Positions 1 through 12,355 of a DNA stretch of 64,000 bases are shown here, piece by piece. Below the pieces are notes generated by a model that had not been told where the DNA came from, searched no databases, and saw nothing but the letters and a program-made list of their open reading frames with translations. Position 1 is the stretch's first letter; every line of letters starts with the position of its first letter. The translations under genes were made by a program, and so were the position numbers. This DNA is from Argentina anserina. Taxonomy: Eukaryota > Streptophyta > Magnoliopsida > Rosales > Rosaceae. The stretch covers positions 18,239,395-18,303,394 of the forward strand of contig NC_065878.1 in assembly GCF_933775445.1 (NCBI RefSeq), in the 5' to 3' direction.

Positions 1-364
1 CGTTGACCCTCTCGCTATACGGGCAGAACCCGAAGTCCACCTTCAACCCGCCGGAGACCGGCTCCTTGAGCGGCACCGGCGGCAGGAAGACGCTGTTACT
101 GGACGACGACCCGGAAGATTTGGACTTCTTGGACTTGCGGACCTCGGCTTTCTTGCCGGTGCCGCTCCGGTAGCGGAGCCGGACCTGGCTGAGGCGGTCG
201 TCGAAGTCGGAGGCGGGTTCCGGGGCCGAGTCAGATGGGGGTGTTTCCGGGTCGGTTGCTCGGGTGGGGAAGGAGATGAGGGTTTTGGGGTTGTGGGTTT
301 TGGGTGATGACATTGGGAATGGGTTTGGGAGACGCGGAGATGAAGAAGATGATAGGCTCGCCAT
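1..364 (-). CDS. Partial plastid-targeted protein, N-terminal exon, cut by window edge
   Basis: Read leftwards from an ATG at 364, the frame stays open for 121 codons to the window edge. The first ~35 residues (MASLSSSSSPRLPNPFPMSS onward) are rich in Ser, Pro and Thr and nearly free of acidic residues, as in chloroplast transit peptides. An acidic stretch, a basic Lys/Ser patch (KKSKSSGSSSS) and a Pro-rich segment follow. The visible part ends in PYSERVN, which resembles the start of the ExxNGR motif of one-helix and LHC-like thylakoid proteins, but the decisive residues lie outside the window. Codon use is GC-rich, unlike the AT-rich flanks. The family assignment is inference; that this is a real gene start is fairly safe. 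It could instead be another plastid protein of unknown function. Confidence 0.65.
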   Translation of the reverse strand, partial: MASLSSSSSPRLPNPFPMSSPKTHNPKTLISFPTRATDPETPPSDSAPEPASDFDDRLSQVRLRYRSGTGKKAEVRKSKKSKSSGSSSSNSVFLPPVPLKEPVSGGLKVDFGFCPYSERVN

Positions 365-569
365 TTTCGACTCTGCTCTCTCTCACTGGTTTTGGTTTTG
401 GATAAGAAAACTTAGCTCTCCATTTTTCCTTTTTTGGGTTCTATTTAAAAAAATCATTTTCTTGGGTTGGGCTGTCTATTTAAGGGCTGGCGGGAAGGAA
501 GATGGGGTTACCCACCATTTGGAGGGAAACTCTCATTTTCGACTAAACAGGGTTTTGTTGGCTAACCTA

Positions 570-693
570 GCATATGTGACTGATTTGGTTCAAGTTTGTT
601 ACTTGTTAGTAGTTGGCTAACCCAATCAGCATATGTGACTGATTTGGTGGGTAACTCTCATTAATGAACAATCAGCATATGTGACTGATTTGG
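570..693 (+). repeat. Three copies of a 21-bp repeat upstream of the plastid-protein gene
   Basis: The sequence AGCATATGTGACTGATTTGG occurs at about 570, 629 and 674, with 45-60 bp between starts. Two copies are preceded by AATC and two are followed by TTCA. It lies about 200-330 bp upstream of the ATG at 364, so a promoter role is possible but unproven. Confidence 0.7.
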
Positions 694-2330
694 TTCATAT
701 ATTTAAGTTTGTGTGGAAAATGCGAACCAAATTTATCATTTTGGTAAGAAGAAACTTCACAGGAATTTGAAACAAGTGAAGCACTAGTATGAACGCTTTG
801 ATTCAAGTCAGAGAAAGTCTAATTAGATTGTATAATGACAAGGGGGCAAGGGCTCAAATGATGGATATATATATGTTTGTAATTGTACTTGAGCTGCAAG
901 TTACGCTATAAAAAATAAGAAATAAGTTAAGGTATTTCAGGGATTAAGATCATGTTGCATTGAGCTTTTTACAATTAAAACATTATATCGAGAAAAACAT
1001 TCACTTCCAGTATCAAGCATTTGAGCCAAAGTACATGGTTTATATGAAAACTTGTTTCCGAAAATAAACTTTAGATTGTCCAAATGAAAGAATTGATTAG
1101 TGACCTTGACAACTCAACAACAACATGTATATATGCCTGGTTAATTGACGATTGAATCTTTGGACCTATATATGACCACGTTCTTACAAGTCCTAATCAA
1201 ACACAAAGCCTTTTTTTCTATGTTTGCATGTTCACAAATTTTCTTTGTCATAACTGGCTGAATTGACATACAAAGAAAATGACAGTAAACTTACCATGCA
1301 AGTTTTGCTATCTAGCTATTTGCTCAGTTCCATTAACATTTAAATTGCTAGCTAGCTAGAGAAGCACTCATTTTCCAAACTGCTACCTAAATTAACATGA
1401 ACTTTTGTGTCTCCCGGTTTCACAGAACACGGATATTTTGTATATATCTATGAGTGTTTAAAGTATAATTAAACACGAATTTTATCTTATAACACTAGCT
1501 TGTAAGTTGTAGCCATCACCAATCACATGCATACTGTGTGCAAGAAGTTACATATAGATACAGACGCATGAAGAGTAAATCATGCCACGATAAGGGTAAG
1601 AAAGATTCATAAAAACACCAAGTTTAAAAATTTAATTGACACGTACAGTGTTTGACGAACGATAATTTAGTTCTTTGCTGGAAACATCTAATTTCTTTCA
1701 CTCCCCAGTACGTCTCCATACACTTGGGACTAGCATGCACGCACACACTACTGAAATCTTCAACCTACCAGCTACATTTTATGCTATTGGTAGATGTCAA
1801 CAGATCAATGACGTCTGTTTCAAAGTAACGCGTTGCAATTAGATAATATGAACTAATGAATTTCGATCACAAGAACCTATAGTCGAACTGAACCAGAGTT
1901 TTGGATCTAAATCAAATTATTTTCGGCAATAATTCATCAGCAAGTGTTTCTAAGTCAGGTAGGGCTATCTTCGTGTAAATGAGTATTGCTTTGTATGATG
2001 AATTGCCGTTTTGCCTAGCTGTACGCCAAATCATAACCTTATAATTGAAGAATGAAGAGGGCCACAGAATGAAAAGCAGAACCGGCCGAAGATACAGATT
2101 CATATATTTCCAAGCTGCTAAACAAATTGCAATAATGCTGGTGAATACTGTCGTACTGATTAATGGTTCCCCAGATTTCCCATTCAAAAAAGTCATGTGT
2201 CAATATAAGATCTCAGCAACTTTACATAAATGAAATAGACGAGCCCTAACAGACACGATATTAAGCTCCGCATGCAACTTTACATACATGTCAATATAAG
2301 ATTTCAGCATCATGTACTGTGTAATGTGCA

Positions 2331-2475
2331 TCAAATTGAATTCTCCAACAATTCGATGTAGCTACTCCAAAATTCCACATAAATGTCAATGGAGTATGTC
2401 TGCCCTCGCTAGTTCCAGTGAGGAATGTTATATAATCAAATCGAATTCTCCAACAATTTATGTAGCTACTCCATA
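2331..2475 (+). repeat. Diverged direct duplication of ~40 bp
   Basis: The segment TCAAAT(T/C)GAATTCTCCAACAAT...TGTAGCTACTCCA appears at about 2331-2369 and again at 2437-2473. It differs by a few substitutions and a 2-base indel. No function is apparent. Confidence 0.6.
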
Positions 2476-3380
2476 TGTTGTTCGTGTATTATCATATTTG
2501 ATATCTTAAGCACTAAATGAGTAAATAATGAATGATAATTAGGATCTGATGATCTTTTAAAGTTGGTTTTGTCACCGATATTGAAGTAATTAAGAAGCAC
2601 ACGTACTCACACATCGTGTATGTCAACAAGTTGATCTTGTATGAAAATAATACCCATCAAATTGGAAATGATCTACATCAAAATGATTGAGATAATGGAT
2701 TCATCCTTGGTTTTACTTAGGATATATAGAGTAACAATCAAATCAAAGTAACATAAATACAGGATGTCTTGGCTGAATTGTATTCCATCCAATTTTAGTT
2801 GAGGTTCGTTGAACACCATTTCGGTTCAGGAACGTACTACGAATTAGATAGTACTTTTTTTGGTCATAAATTGCAAGACACCAAAACATGTCCACAAAAA
2901 TAAAAGACTGCGGGTCCTGTCATAATCTTCCTCTTAAATTTTCTCACTTGTCAATGAACCTCCAGTAAATTGCAATAAACCAATGCGCCAAAACTTCATT
3001 CGAATTGTATACGTCCCATTTCGATATTTCTTACACACAAACATGAACATTGTTCAACAAATTGCATGAACACACAAACACATCAATATTGTTCAACAAA
3101 TCACATATAATTTTACATATGGCCTGGTATTGCCAACAAAACTTCAGAAAGCCAAAAAACAATTGGTATAGAGATTAGAGAACACAATCAGATGAGATCC
3201 AACATATATAAAGAGCAATATATCCTCATATATGAATGAAATAGTTTGTTATTAGTTATTGCGAAGTATATATATGCACCACCAAAACAGCTCCAAAGTA
3301 ATACTGAACAAATCATATTCTAAATTCGTAAAGAAAACATACAAATCACCAACCAACTCCCGCCAAACAAAACACAGATC

Positions 3381-3401
3381 GAGAGAGAGAGAGAGAGAGA
3401 A
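3381..3401. repeat. GA dinucleotide microsatellite
   Basis: About ten uninterrupted GA units, followed 50 bp later by a run of TTC units (3451-3470). Both lie just beyond the stop codon of the minus-strand ABC transporter, in its probable 3' UTR. Confidence 0.9.
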
Positions 3402-3469
3402 CAATAAGGTCGAGCTAAAGCTTTACACTTCCCATGCATGCATTGATCTATCTTCTTCTTCTTCTTCTT

Positions 3470-5725
3470 CTACCTCCTCTTGTTCTTGCTGCCGATCAAT
3501 AGCGAAAAATAGAAGAGAATCCTGAACAGAAACCCCCACGCCACCGTGATCCACAAGCAACTCCACTTGCTCAAGTCAGTCACCCCCTGGCTCTTCAAAA
3601 TATCACTCCCAGTCGTCAAGCAAGTCGTCCTCGTAATCCTCATCCCAAGAGTCTCACTCATGCTGTCCAGAAGCTTCACCTTGAGCGCCGCCGGCACCGC
3701 CGCGAGCGGAGTATTATCGAAAATCTGAACCCCCCTCACAAAGCACTTGGTCGGGTCCTGAAACTCGTTCTGCATCACTGCTTCGTAAGGGTACTTGACC
3801 AGTGACATGTAGTGGAACCAAATCCAGTAGGCCGGGATTCTGTCGCGGTTGATGAAGAAGCCACTGAAGAGCAGAAAGTAGGCCAAGATTGCGACGACGA
3901 CAGTGTAGCCGAGCATGACGTGGGGGACAACGCCCGAGAGGAACGTCACAAATGAGCTTCCGGCCCAGAAGGAGGCCAAGATGATGAGGAAGTAGAAGAG
4001 GAACCCGGAGAGGCCGCCGTCGAGGCCCACGGCCCAGAATGTGGTGGCGGAGAACCCGGCGGAGAGGAAAATAAGCGACGGCAAGGCTACCAGAGAGTGT
4101 GAGAGGACGTAGGAGGACCTCCGGTAGGCATTGTAGGCGGTTTCTCTCATGAAGATGTAGCGTTCTTGGAGGAAGACGGGGAGGGCGTCGGCGCAGGTGT
4201 AGAAGGTGGTGGACATGGCGAAGGCGATGAACCCCAGCCGCTCTTGTACTCCCTTAGGGGTATTATCGAGATTCCAGAACATCGTCGCGAGGATGAACCC
4301 GGTGACCATCACGGCGCCGAGTCTAATTCCGAACAGCTCCGGCATTCTCCTCGCGTTTTTCATCGAGCGTCTCGCCAGGACTGCCATCTCCACCCAGAAC
4401 GGGTTGGCGAAGGTGGGGACCATGGAGGAGGCGTGGCCGGGGACGGCGGTGTTGGTGGCGCCGGCGCCGGAGACGAGCTTGCCGCGGGAGATGGAGGCGG
4501 AGATGGCTTCTTGGAGAGGAACGACGTGTCGTTCGTCGTGGTGGTGAGTTTTGTGCTTCATGGCTTGCCAGGAGGTGTTGAAGTCGACGAGGGATTGGGT
4601 ACCGCCGGGAGAGCCTTCGAGTTCGCGGATCAGGTCCAGAGCGAACTCGGTTTTGTTTTCGGAGTCGGGTATGGGCCGCCCGAACTCGGCGAAGTAGGAA
4701 GGGAGCTGAGCTGGCGAGCCGGAGAAAACGGTCTGGCCGCGGCTGAGGAAGATGAGGCGGTCCAGGAGGCCCAAGATTCTATAGCTGGGCTGGTGTACGG
4801 ACATGACCACAATGCTGCCGGACTGAGCGATCCGCTGGAGGACTTTGACGACCATGAAGGCGGAGGTGGAGTCGAGGCCGGAGGTCGGCTCGTCGAGGAA
4901 GAGGATGATCGGGTCGTGGACGATGTCGATTCCGATCGACACGCGGCGGCGCTCCCCTCCGGAGACTCCGCGGTGGCCTTCGTCGCCGATGATGGTCTGG
5001 GCGGCGTTGCGGAGGCCGAGCTGGTCGATCAAGGCCTGGACGCGCATTCTCTTCTTGGATTTCGAGAGCGACAGTGGGAGGCGGAACTCGGCGGCGAACA
5101 TGAGCGTCTCCTCCACCGTCAGCATCGGAAATAGCAGGTCGTCTTGCATGACGTAAGCTGAGATCACTTTCAGTAGCCTCGACTCCAGGACCTCGCCGTT
5201 GAGGCTCACTTTACCTTTTAAGCTTCCTTTAGCGATCCGGTTGGCCAGGGCGTCGATGAGCGTCGACTTGCCGGAGCCGCTGGCGCCGAGCACCGCTAGG
5301 ACCTCGCCTTCACGCGCCACTCCGGAGATGTCGTTGAGCAGCGTCTTGTTCCTCGTGAACAGGCTCTCACCTCCGACGGGGTCGGAAAGCGTCGCGGCGC
5401 CGAGGTGGTCGCGCTGGGAGGTGAACATGCCGGAAAGACTGAACTTTCGGCGAATCTTGACGTTGTAAGTGAGATTAGTGAAGGAGAGAACGAACGGAAG
5501 AGTCCTCGGTTCGAGGCTCTCGTCGCTCATGTCGAGAATCCGGTGGTTGTGATGGAGAGGAGTCTCACCGCCGTCGCCGGTGGCTTCTTTGCGGACGTCT
5601 CCGACGTGCTTGAGCAGCTGGCCGACAGAGGGGGACGCGCCGTGGGAGGCGCGTGGGAAGTCGTCGAGCTCCATGGTGCAACTGAAAAACGGCGATATCT
5701 GGTTCTGTGTTGTTACGCGAGACAT
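3470..5725 (-). CDS. ABCG6: ABC transporter G family half-transporter, ABCG6-like
   Basis: This intronless gene encodes a 751-residue half-size ABCG (WBC) transporter with the reverse order ATP-binding domain then membrane domain. Visible motifs are Walker A GASGSGKS (near residue 150), the signature [12 protein letters not shown], Walker [13 protein letters not shown] and the H-loop region MSVHQPSYR. About six membrane segments follow from residue ~475 ([19 protein letters not shown]) to the end, and the C-terminus is GSKNKRR. The N-terminal MSRV start and the GSKNKRR tail match my recollection of Arabidopsis ABCG6, of the ABCG1/2/6/16/20 clade that exports lipid precursors for suberin and pollen-wall polymers as homo- or heterodimers at the plasma membrane. 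A second in-frame Met (MELDDF, ~17 residues in) is a possible alternative start, since a TATA-like string sits only ~7 bp upstream of the first ATG. Another, at 5968-5976, would fit the first ATG. Very GC-rich for this window. Confidence 0.93.
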   Translation of the reverse strand: MSRVTTQNQISPFFSCTMELDDFPRASHGASPSVGQLLKHVGDVRKEATGDGGETPLHHNHRILDMSDESLEPRTLPFVLSFTNLTYNVKIRRKFSLSGMFTSQRDHLGAATLSDPVGGESLFTRNKTLLNDISGVAREGEVLAVLGASGSGKSTLIDALANRIAKGSLKGKVSLNGEVLESRLLKVISAYVMQDDLLFPMLTVEETLMFAAEFRLPLSLSKSKKRMRVQALIDQLGLRNAAQTIIGDEGHRGVSGGERRRVSIGIDIVHDPIILFLDEPTSGLDSTSAFMVVKVLQRIAQSGSIVVMSVHQPSYRILGLLDRLIFLSRGQTVFSGSPAQLPSYFAEFGRPIPDSENKTEFALDLIRELEGSPGGTQSLVDFNTSWQAMKHKTHHHDERHVVPLQEAISASISRGKLVSGAGATNTAVPGHASSMVPTFANPFWVEMAVLARRSMKNARRMPELFGIRLGAVMVTGFILATMFWNLDNTPKGVQERLGFIAFAMSTTFYTCADALPVFLQERYIFMRETAYNAYRRSSYVLSHSLVALPSLIFLSAGFSATTFWAVGLDGGLSGFLFYFLIILASFWAGSSFVTFLSGVVPHVMLGYTVVVAILAYFLLFSGFFINRDRIPAYWIWFHYMSLVKYPYEAVMQNEFQDPTKCFVRGVQIFDNTPLAAVPAALKVKLLDSMSETLGMRITRTTCLTTGSDILKSQGVTDLSKWSCLWITVAWGFLFRILFYFSLLIGSKNKRR

Positions 5726-8518
5726 TCGCGGGGTTTTTATATGTAGCCAAATCTGTTACGATTAAGGCCGCGTTTGGATTAAGGGTGTGGGCTCTTTGGG
5801 AATAATGCGCTAATCCAGGGCGGTTTGGAGGTGGAGCCAAACGGGGCGGAGTGTTGGAGGAAAGTGATGGAGTCTCTGAAATCTCTATCAGAAATAGAGA
5901 GATAAAATGGAGCTGCGTGTGGGTTTGGGTCTTAAGTTTTATGGAGTAATGGCGTAGGGTTTTTCAATATATAGAAATATAACCAAATGGTGAGGTCGTC
6001 TTGTGTGATGGTTTACAGTTAGGTTTTTATTGGGGGGGTTTTCACAGTTTTGAGGGGAGGTCACCTACAACGCCTAATATACCCAGCTCTATACGTCTTC
6101 AATCTTTCAGTTTCTTAAACAACAAGGCTCTGAACATGTGGGAGATATCGATTGGCGGACGGGGAGTGACCACATAGCGTGATGGGTCTTGGGGTGTCGA
6201 GAGGTTTTCATATTCCGTTCAAATTAGGTTCGGTGTTGATCAAAATGTGCGCGAGGGTTTTATTGTATGCGCGCGAGGGTTTTATTGTATTGCGTGTGAT
6301 GCATTGGAAGTAAATTCGTCGTATATTGTTATCATGTATGCTCAACACTTTAAGTAAATATCAAGTGTCATTTTTCTCAATAAATTTATAATTATAGTAT
6401 TATAAAAGACATTTTACATATATTTAGAATGGTGGTCATGATATGAGTTAGCGATAAATTTGTTTCCGTGTATTTAGGGGATGCTAGGCATTTTAGTAGT
6501 GCATAATTAATTGAGTAGGTTAGGGCATTGAGATCTTTTATGATCACTATTAAGATAAACCTAAGTTTTGGAGGCCTAGTTGGTGGGATTGAACTACATG
6601 AGCCGAAGTTGTGGGGGCACAACTTAAGTTGAAAAGTATATATAGTTGGTTTAGATATAATCCTGTTAGATTGAAAGTAAATAGTCCATTAACATAAAGG
6701 AAAACAGAGTTTAAGAATAGTCTATGAAGTTCTCTTCGCGAACAAAATATGAACAAGTTTGATATCCGAATTGAGTAAAGGATCTTGTTGGTCATTGCGT
6801 TTAGCAATAAAGAAATATATTACTTATTAGGCACCATATAAATTTTAATTTTCGGGAAGTACGATTCAAATAGAACTCCGTATGAATCAAGATGGTTATA
6901 ATTGGATATATTAGCTGGTTTACCAAATTATATCCCACACACGGTCATGTATTGTTTGGACAGTAGCTAACAAGTCTTTAGTTTGGTTCCAAAATGTACC
7001 ATATTGTGGGGTTTATCAAGTCCAAAGGATTAAGTTTGCACTTGAATTACAAGCAGCATGACATAGACATAGGTACAAAACAGTTTCTATATCAAGTACA
7101 CAAAATGGCAGGATTACTTTTAGAAATTCTTCACTTGCTTCTTTCTTAAAAGTGTGAAATTTGGGTAAGCAAAGTGAATATATGTAAAGCATTTTGACTT
7201 ATTGTTCGTCGTTCTATGATTCTATCCCTCCCCACACTAGCATGACCTCGAACATATTGTATCCAAACTCAGTAAGGCTCTACTTTCAGGTATAATACAT
7301 TTATCAATTCGATCAATTTGCTAATTGCATATAAGCTAACTTGCTCTGCTAAGTTGATCAAGTTCCACGTTACTTTATATGATCATGGCACGGAACTCGT
7401 CGACTGAAAATCTATTTTCTTTAACAAGATAGTTCATGCATTTATACTATTTCGATGTGTGAACTCTTTCTTTTTCGTGTTTTTTTTTAATCCTTAGCCC
7501 ACAAAGTATGTCATAGACACGGACCAAATGATCTAAGCTCCAATTTATGGATCATCAATATTTTCATAGGTTTCATCATTAGAGGGCTTGGTAGTTATTT
7601 TTAGCTAGGCTACCTATCCCACACCGAACTATAAGCTAACTCAAACCTATAAAACAAAAAAACAGGTTAGCAATGGAACCCCTCAAAGTCAAAACATAAA
7701 TATGAAGAAATCAACGTGTGCATGAGCATGGGGGGCATTTGCACCCATCTAGATCAACACCTTAGTCAAGCTCCCCTTTTCTTGTTCTACCACTCTTTCA
7801 AAAGCGTCTGGCATTATTGCCGTATATTTTCTTGTGGTCTCCAATCTGTGCCACTCTTGGTGCTACAGAACTTCCCGTGCCTTAAGCTTTCAAGACCTTT
7901 GGTCGTAGATTTAGAGCATTAAGTTATGGTGCGGAAGTTTCAGGCATACAAAGGCTTTAATGTAATGGGGTCCGAGCGTAAACGATATTTATTTCTCCGT
8001 AGTCTAGGTGATGGCTTGATTGAGCAGCAGCATCTATGGCCATCTCCATCTCTTGACCAGTTTAATAGGGCAGATCTGAACTGGTATTTCTTCCTTATCG
8101 ATAATCGTAACACTTGCATTTTGGCTTCAGCTGCCGACCTCTCCAACCTTCAATGACTGCACTCAAATCGTCCAGCCACACGAAGGAAGCCAGCTACAAC
8201 CACCGATGATTAAGCACACAGACACCAAGAAAGTATTACAGAGCCAAAAGAGGACGTGGCAGAGTAACAAGAATTCAGGGAAAATCGAAGATTTTAAGTG
8301 AGAAACTACAGCATCCCAACAGTGCATTGATGAGTAATTTAAGGCAAAATTAACGTGGCGAATACAACATGGATAGAATGGTTCAGTGAAATAGGCAATA
8401 TGCAAATATCACAAGTGATCTCAGTACACTTGCAAAATTACTACTTTATTGACCATAATATCGAGGATTCAGTAAAAACACTCCCACGTACTTCCACGAG
8501 TACAGCCTCTCCATCCAA
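5726..8518. other. Intergenic spacer, ABCG promoter side and PRP3 3' flank
   Basis: AT-rich DNA with no supported gene. 5726-6200 is the probable promoter and 5' UTR of the ABC transporter. 8160-8518 is the likely 3' UTR of PRP3. A 22-bp tandem duplication sits at 6249-6290. The open frames at 7716-7922 and 7926-8156 show no recognisable domain and no splice partners, so they are not called. Confidence 0.55.
6249..6290. repeat. 22-bp tandem duplication
   Basis: Two perfect copies of GCGCGAGGGTTTTATTGTAT lie back to back with a 2-base spacer. They are about 520 bp upstream of the ABC transporter start. No function can be read from the sequence. Confidence 0.8.
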
Positions 8519-11500
8519 TTACTGGTCATCATCCGCATAGTTGACTGCAAGATCCCAGTAATGAGCTACACCAGCATCAGCAAAGTACTTTCGGCCAGCA
8601 GCTTCAGTCATGCATTCATGAACCAAAAATCTATTGAAGCTAGGCCTGGCAACACTTCCTTGCCACACCAAGACACACTTGTTAGGAGGCTTATCATCGT
8701 TTTCTTCTTCATCTTCTTCCTCCTTCACAGCCTCCGCCCAGTTTATGCGCCTAAGCATGACCTTTGCATACCTCTTGATAGATTTGCTTCCACCTTCAAC
8801 AGCCACAACATTCATACCATCTGAGATCACAGCACATCCAGTCAGCCGATTCTCTCTGGCATTAACATCAATCTTAAAGCGGGCCTTTGGATGAGATAGG
8901 TCATTGATTCTATAAACCGAAACAATTGTATCCACATTGTTTGGATCATCAAAAAGCTTCCTCTCTTTCTTCTCACGGCGCTCAGCAGGAGTGAGCTTGC
9001 GGGCAATATTCCTGTCTATATGAGCTTGTTCGCGTTCAGCAGCTGCACTCCGGACCTCCTTCTCCATTTTGGTTGGATCTTGGGTTGCTTCAGAACCAAG
9101 AACTTTCATTAAATTACTCATTTTAACTTTTGGCTTTGGGGGTTCAATCAGACCCTGTCTAATCATCTCCTGCTTATCTTTCTCTCTAGCAAGACGACGT
9201 TGTGTGCGTAGTTTTTTCTGCTCTTTCTTGGTTAACTTTAGTGGTTGAGGTGGTGGAGGAGCTGGCTCCACAGGGGGCTCAATGGGCTGAGGGTGTTCAA
9301 CATAGATGGTGATTTTGTCCAACTTTAACCTGTCTTCAGGTATTCTACCATCAACAAGTTCACCATAAGTACCAGATTGCAAAAAGGACACGTCCCTGAA
9401 AAAAGTTCAGCCATAATTAGGAATCATCATGTGAAAAGAGTGATGGGAGTTTAACAAACAAGGTATACAATATGAACAAAGACCAAACTTTTCTTCAGGG
9501 CATGAAAGTTGAAACAACGGATTTGGGACATAAACTTACAACCAAACCCCAAATCAGGACATATAATTACAACCAAATATCATGAGAACTTTGACTATCA
9601 CTATGATATCATGATACAGAATTGCTTAAAAATTGAATGAAATTTATCATAATGATTTAGTTGTTTTCCAAAATGAGCATAGTGAGAGACAATTCACATA
9701 CAATAAACAAGCTCCAACTATCAAGACAATATAAAGCTTTGGAAAAGTTGAAAGAAATGGATTAATCAGGACACACAAAGGAATGGGAATGAACAAATTG
9801 CCACAGTATCTTAACATGAATCGCACACTAGAAAGACATCAAGGCAAAGATAGATAAGCAAAAACAAATTTCAGTCCCATTTTCGATATCAATAAGATGC
9901 AATACAATAAAAGCACCCTAAAATATGAATCATTAAGCAAATCACTGCACAATGAACCACTAGTTATCAACTTACCACCACTCAACTTCAGGAATTGGAT
10001 CCTTTGGTTTTGCTTTCGTGATGACTCTTTCTGCCACCTCTATCAAATTTGGATTTATATCAGGTGCTGCCTTTGCCTTTGCCAACTGGGCCTGCTTCGC
10101 TCTATGCTCTTTAGCTTGTAATTCACCGAATTTACTCTATAAAGGGAGTGAAATGAAAAAAATATATAAAGTTAAGAAATGATTGGTATAAAATGCACTG
10201 ACATTTCAAATGGTGTTAATAGAGAGAGAAATAAACTACCTTCAACTTCATCTGTTCAGCTTCTTTTGACCACTTCCCTTCCTCTACAAACTGGAAGTTC
10301 ATCCTCTTTGGCCTCACAATCTTCGCCATATTAATGCCCATCTTTGGGTCAAAAAATGGATTTGATTCAGGATTCATATCCACTTCAGGTTTAAGAATTT
10401 GAAATGCATCTTTCTTCTGTTTGTTTATGTTGACCTGAAACGAATAAAAAACCAGATTTAAGTAAATCTAAACATGTCCAATATAAAGACAACAATTACA
10501 AGTAGAGCAGTAACAAACCTTTAAAGTGCTGAGGTTGTTTGGTTTAGTCACATTGACTAGATTTCCATGTTCATCTATTTCCCTTCCAAGTGCATCAAGT
10601 CGAAGTACAGGAGCCTTGGTAGGCTTCTGAGGGGGAACACCATCTGTTGCCACCTGTCCTGGGAACAAGTTTATAACAGGACCAAATTCTGGGTCATGGC
10701 GAAAGCCCATTCTGGCAGCGCGCTCCTGTGCACGTTTTACAGCCTCATACTTTTCACTAGTTAGAGCACTCATCCCACTAGTACCACTAGTAGTTGATGG
10801 CACAGAGGCATGCAACATTCCTGTACTTGCAGATGGAGGCTGCATCCCATCCTTCATTCCCAATTTGGTGCTAGCATCTGAACTAGCATTAGCGGCTTTA
10901 TTCAACTGCATTAAGAAAATAATGGTAGTAATGACTAATGAATTCTATATTACAAAACAGAAAATAGCAGGAGAGGTTAACAAAAGAGGGTGAGAACTAA
11001 TGTGAACATCTTACCCCCGTTTTCTTCAGCTTGTCAGCCAGTTCCTTATGTTTCGCAAGAAGATTCTTAATTTTATCTAAATCACCAGAAGGCAGATTTC
11101 CACTTCTTCCAGCAGTTGAAGATGTCCCATCTGTACTAGATTTTCCAGGAACCTCATGAGATCTGGTAATACTAACTCCCTTATTTTCATTTGTAGAAAT
11201 CGAATATACCTTGGTAGGATCAGGATGTCTAGGGGGAAAAGAGGTCTCCGGCGGCACAACCCTTGATGCCATAGTAGACTCCAGGCTGGCACCCTGCAAG
11301 TGTTAAAATGCTAACAAAGTTACTATGCAGACTCACAACACCTCAATCACAGAAGCGATAACACAAGCACTATTAATCAGAAAAGCACGACAATAAACCA
11401 AAACAAGCCTAGCATTAGCACATGCAAGCACTGTAAAATATAACAAAAATGCTTACAGAAAGTGCAACACGACAGCTTACATTCTTTAAAGGAAGGAAAC

Positions 11501-12355
11501 ACCTCAACTAAAATCTGTAGATACCACTGGAATCAATCATCAGCATCTATCGCCTCAAATAACAAGAGCTTATAACAACTAACACACCAACAGAAAATCA
11601 ATTCAACCTAACCTACTATAGACCTCTACCAGACTACAACATGCAATCACAAGCGCTAAATTGCATTCAAATATTATTAAACATCACTAAACCTAGTAAA
11701 TTCAATCGTCATGATCTTTAAACTATCAGTTCTATTCTTCAATCAACAATGCTGGCCTATATGTGAATTATCAAAGCACAATACTTAAACACAGTAAAAA
11801 GGTTAAGAGAAAACTCACATTACTCACCGGAGCACCCCCGTTTCGGGTGGTTGCTAAGCCCTGATCATCCTCCAACTCTTCCTTCTTAAACTTAACCTCA
11901 CTACGAACCACATTCCTCTCCGATTCTCCGGCACCATTCACATCCTCTTCTTGCTTCACTGCTCGCCGGTCATCGAATCTCCTCTCTCTCCTCTCATCCA
12001 AACCCTTAGCTCTCTTCCAATCTTCCGACTCATCCACATCTCTACCCTCACTCCTCTCCCTCTCTTTCCTCTTATGCCTCCTCTCCACCACCGCCACCTC
12101 CTCCGACCTCTCCCGCTTCACCTCCCTATGCCTCGACCTCTCCCTGCTCCCTTCTCTCTCGTATGATCGCTCGCGGCGGTCCCGCGACGGTTCTCGGTCG
12201 TCGCGCGGGTCCGGCGACCTGTCACGGCGGGATCTGGAGTCGCGATCGGAACGGGAGGAGCGGTGGTGGCGGTGGTGGTCGTCGGAAGCGTCGCGGCTGC
12301 TGCGGTGCTTGTGGTCTCGGTCTCGGGAGCGCTTGCTTGATTTGTCTTTCTCCAT
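8519..12355 (-). CDS. PRP3: U4/U6 small nuclear ribonucleoprotein PRP3 (six exons)
   Basis: The exons, all with GT-AG borders and consistent phase, are 11828-12355, 11015-11293, 10519-10905, 10240-10434, 9976-10136 and 8519-9395, giving 808 residues. Residues 1-176 are an RS/RD/RE-rich arm typical of splicing factors. Exon 3 carries a basic helical stretch ending DPEFGPVINLFPGQ. Exons 4-6 hold the PRP3 domain (NPFFDPKMG, RPKRMNFQFVEEGKW, PIPEVEWWDVSFL across the exon 5/6 junction). The C-terminal ~140 residues are the DUF1115 domain (NRLTGCAVISDGMNVVAVEG...). PRP3 binds U4/U6 snRNA and is needed for the U4/U6.U5 tri-snRNP. In Arabidopsis the orthologue, RDM16, also affects RNA-directed DNA methylation. 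No frameshift or stop is seen, so the gene looks functional. Confidence 0.93.

Larger units (their letters stand above)
365..3469. other. Intergenic spacer between two minus-strand genes
   Basis: AT-rich DNA with no supported gene. The right end holds the 3' flank of the ABC transporter and two microsatellites. The left end is the promoter of the plastid-protein gene and contains a three-copy 21-bp repeat. Short diverged duplications occur near 2.3-2.5 kb and 3.04-3.11 kb. ORFs here are short and resemble nothing I know. Confidence 0.6.

Noticed and set aside
4166..5134. Long plus-strand open frame of 322 codons opposite the ABC transporter
   Set aside because: It is Gly/Glu/Asp-rich nonsense caused by the GC-rich antisense strand of the transporter. 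The minus frame has all ABC motifs.
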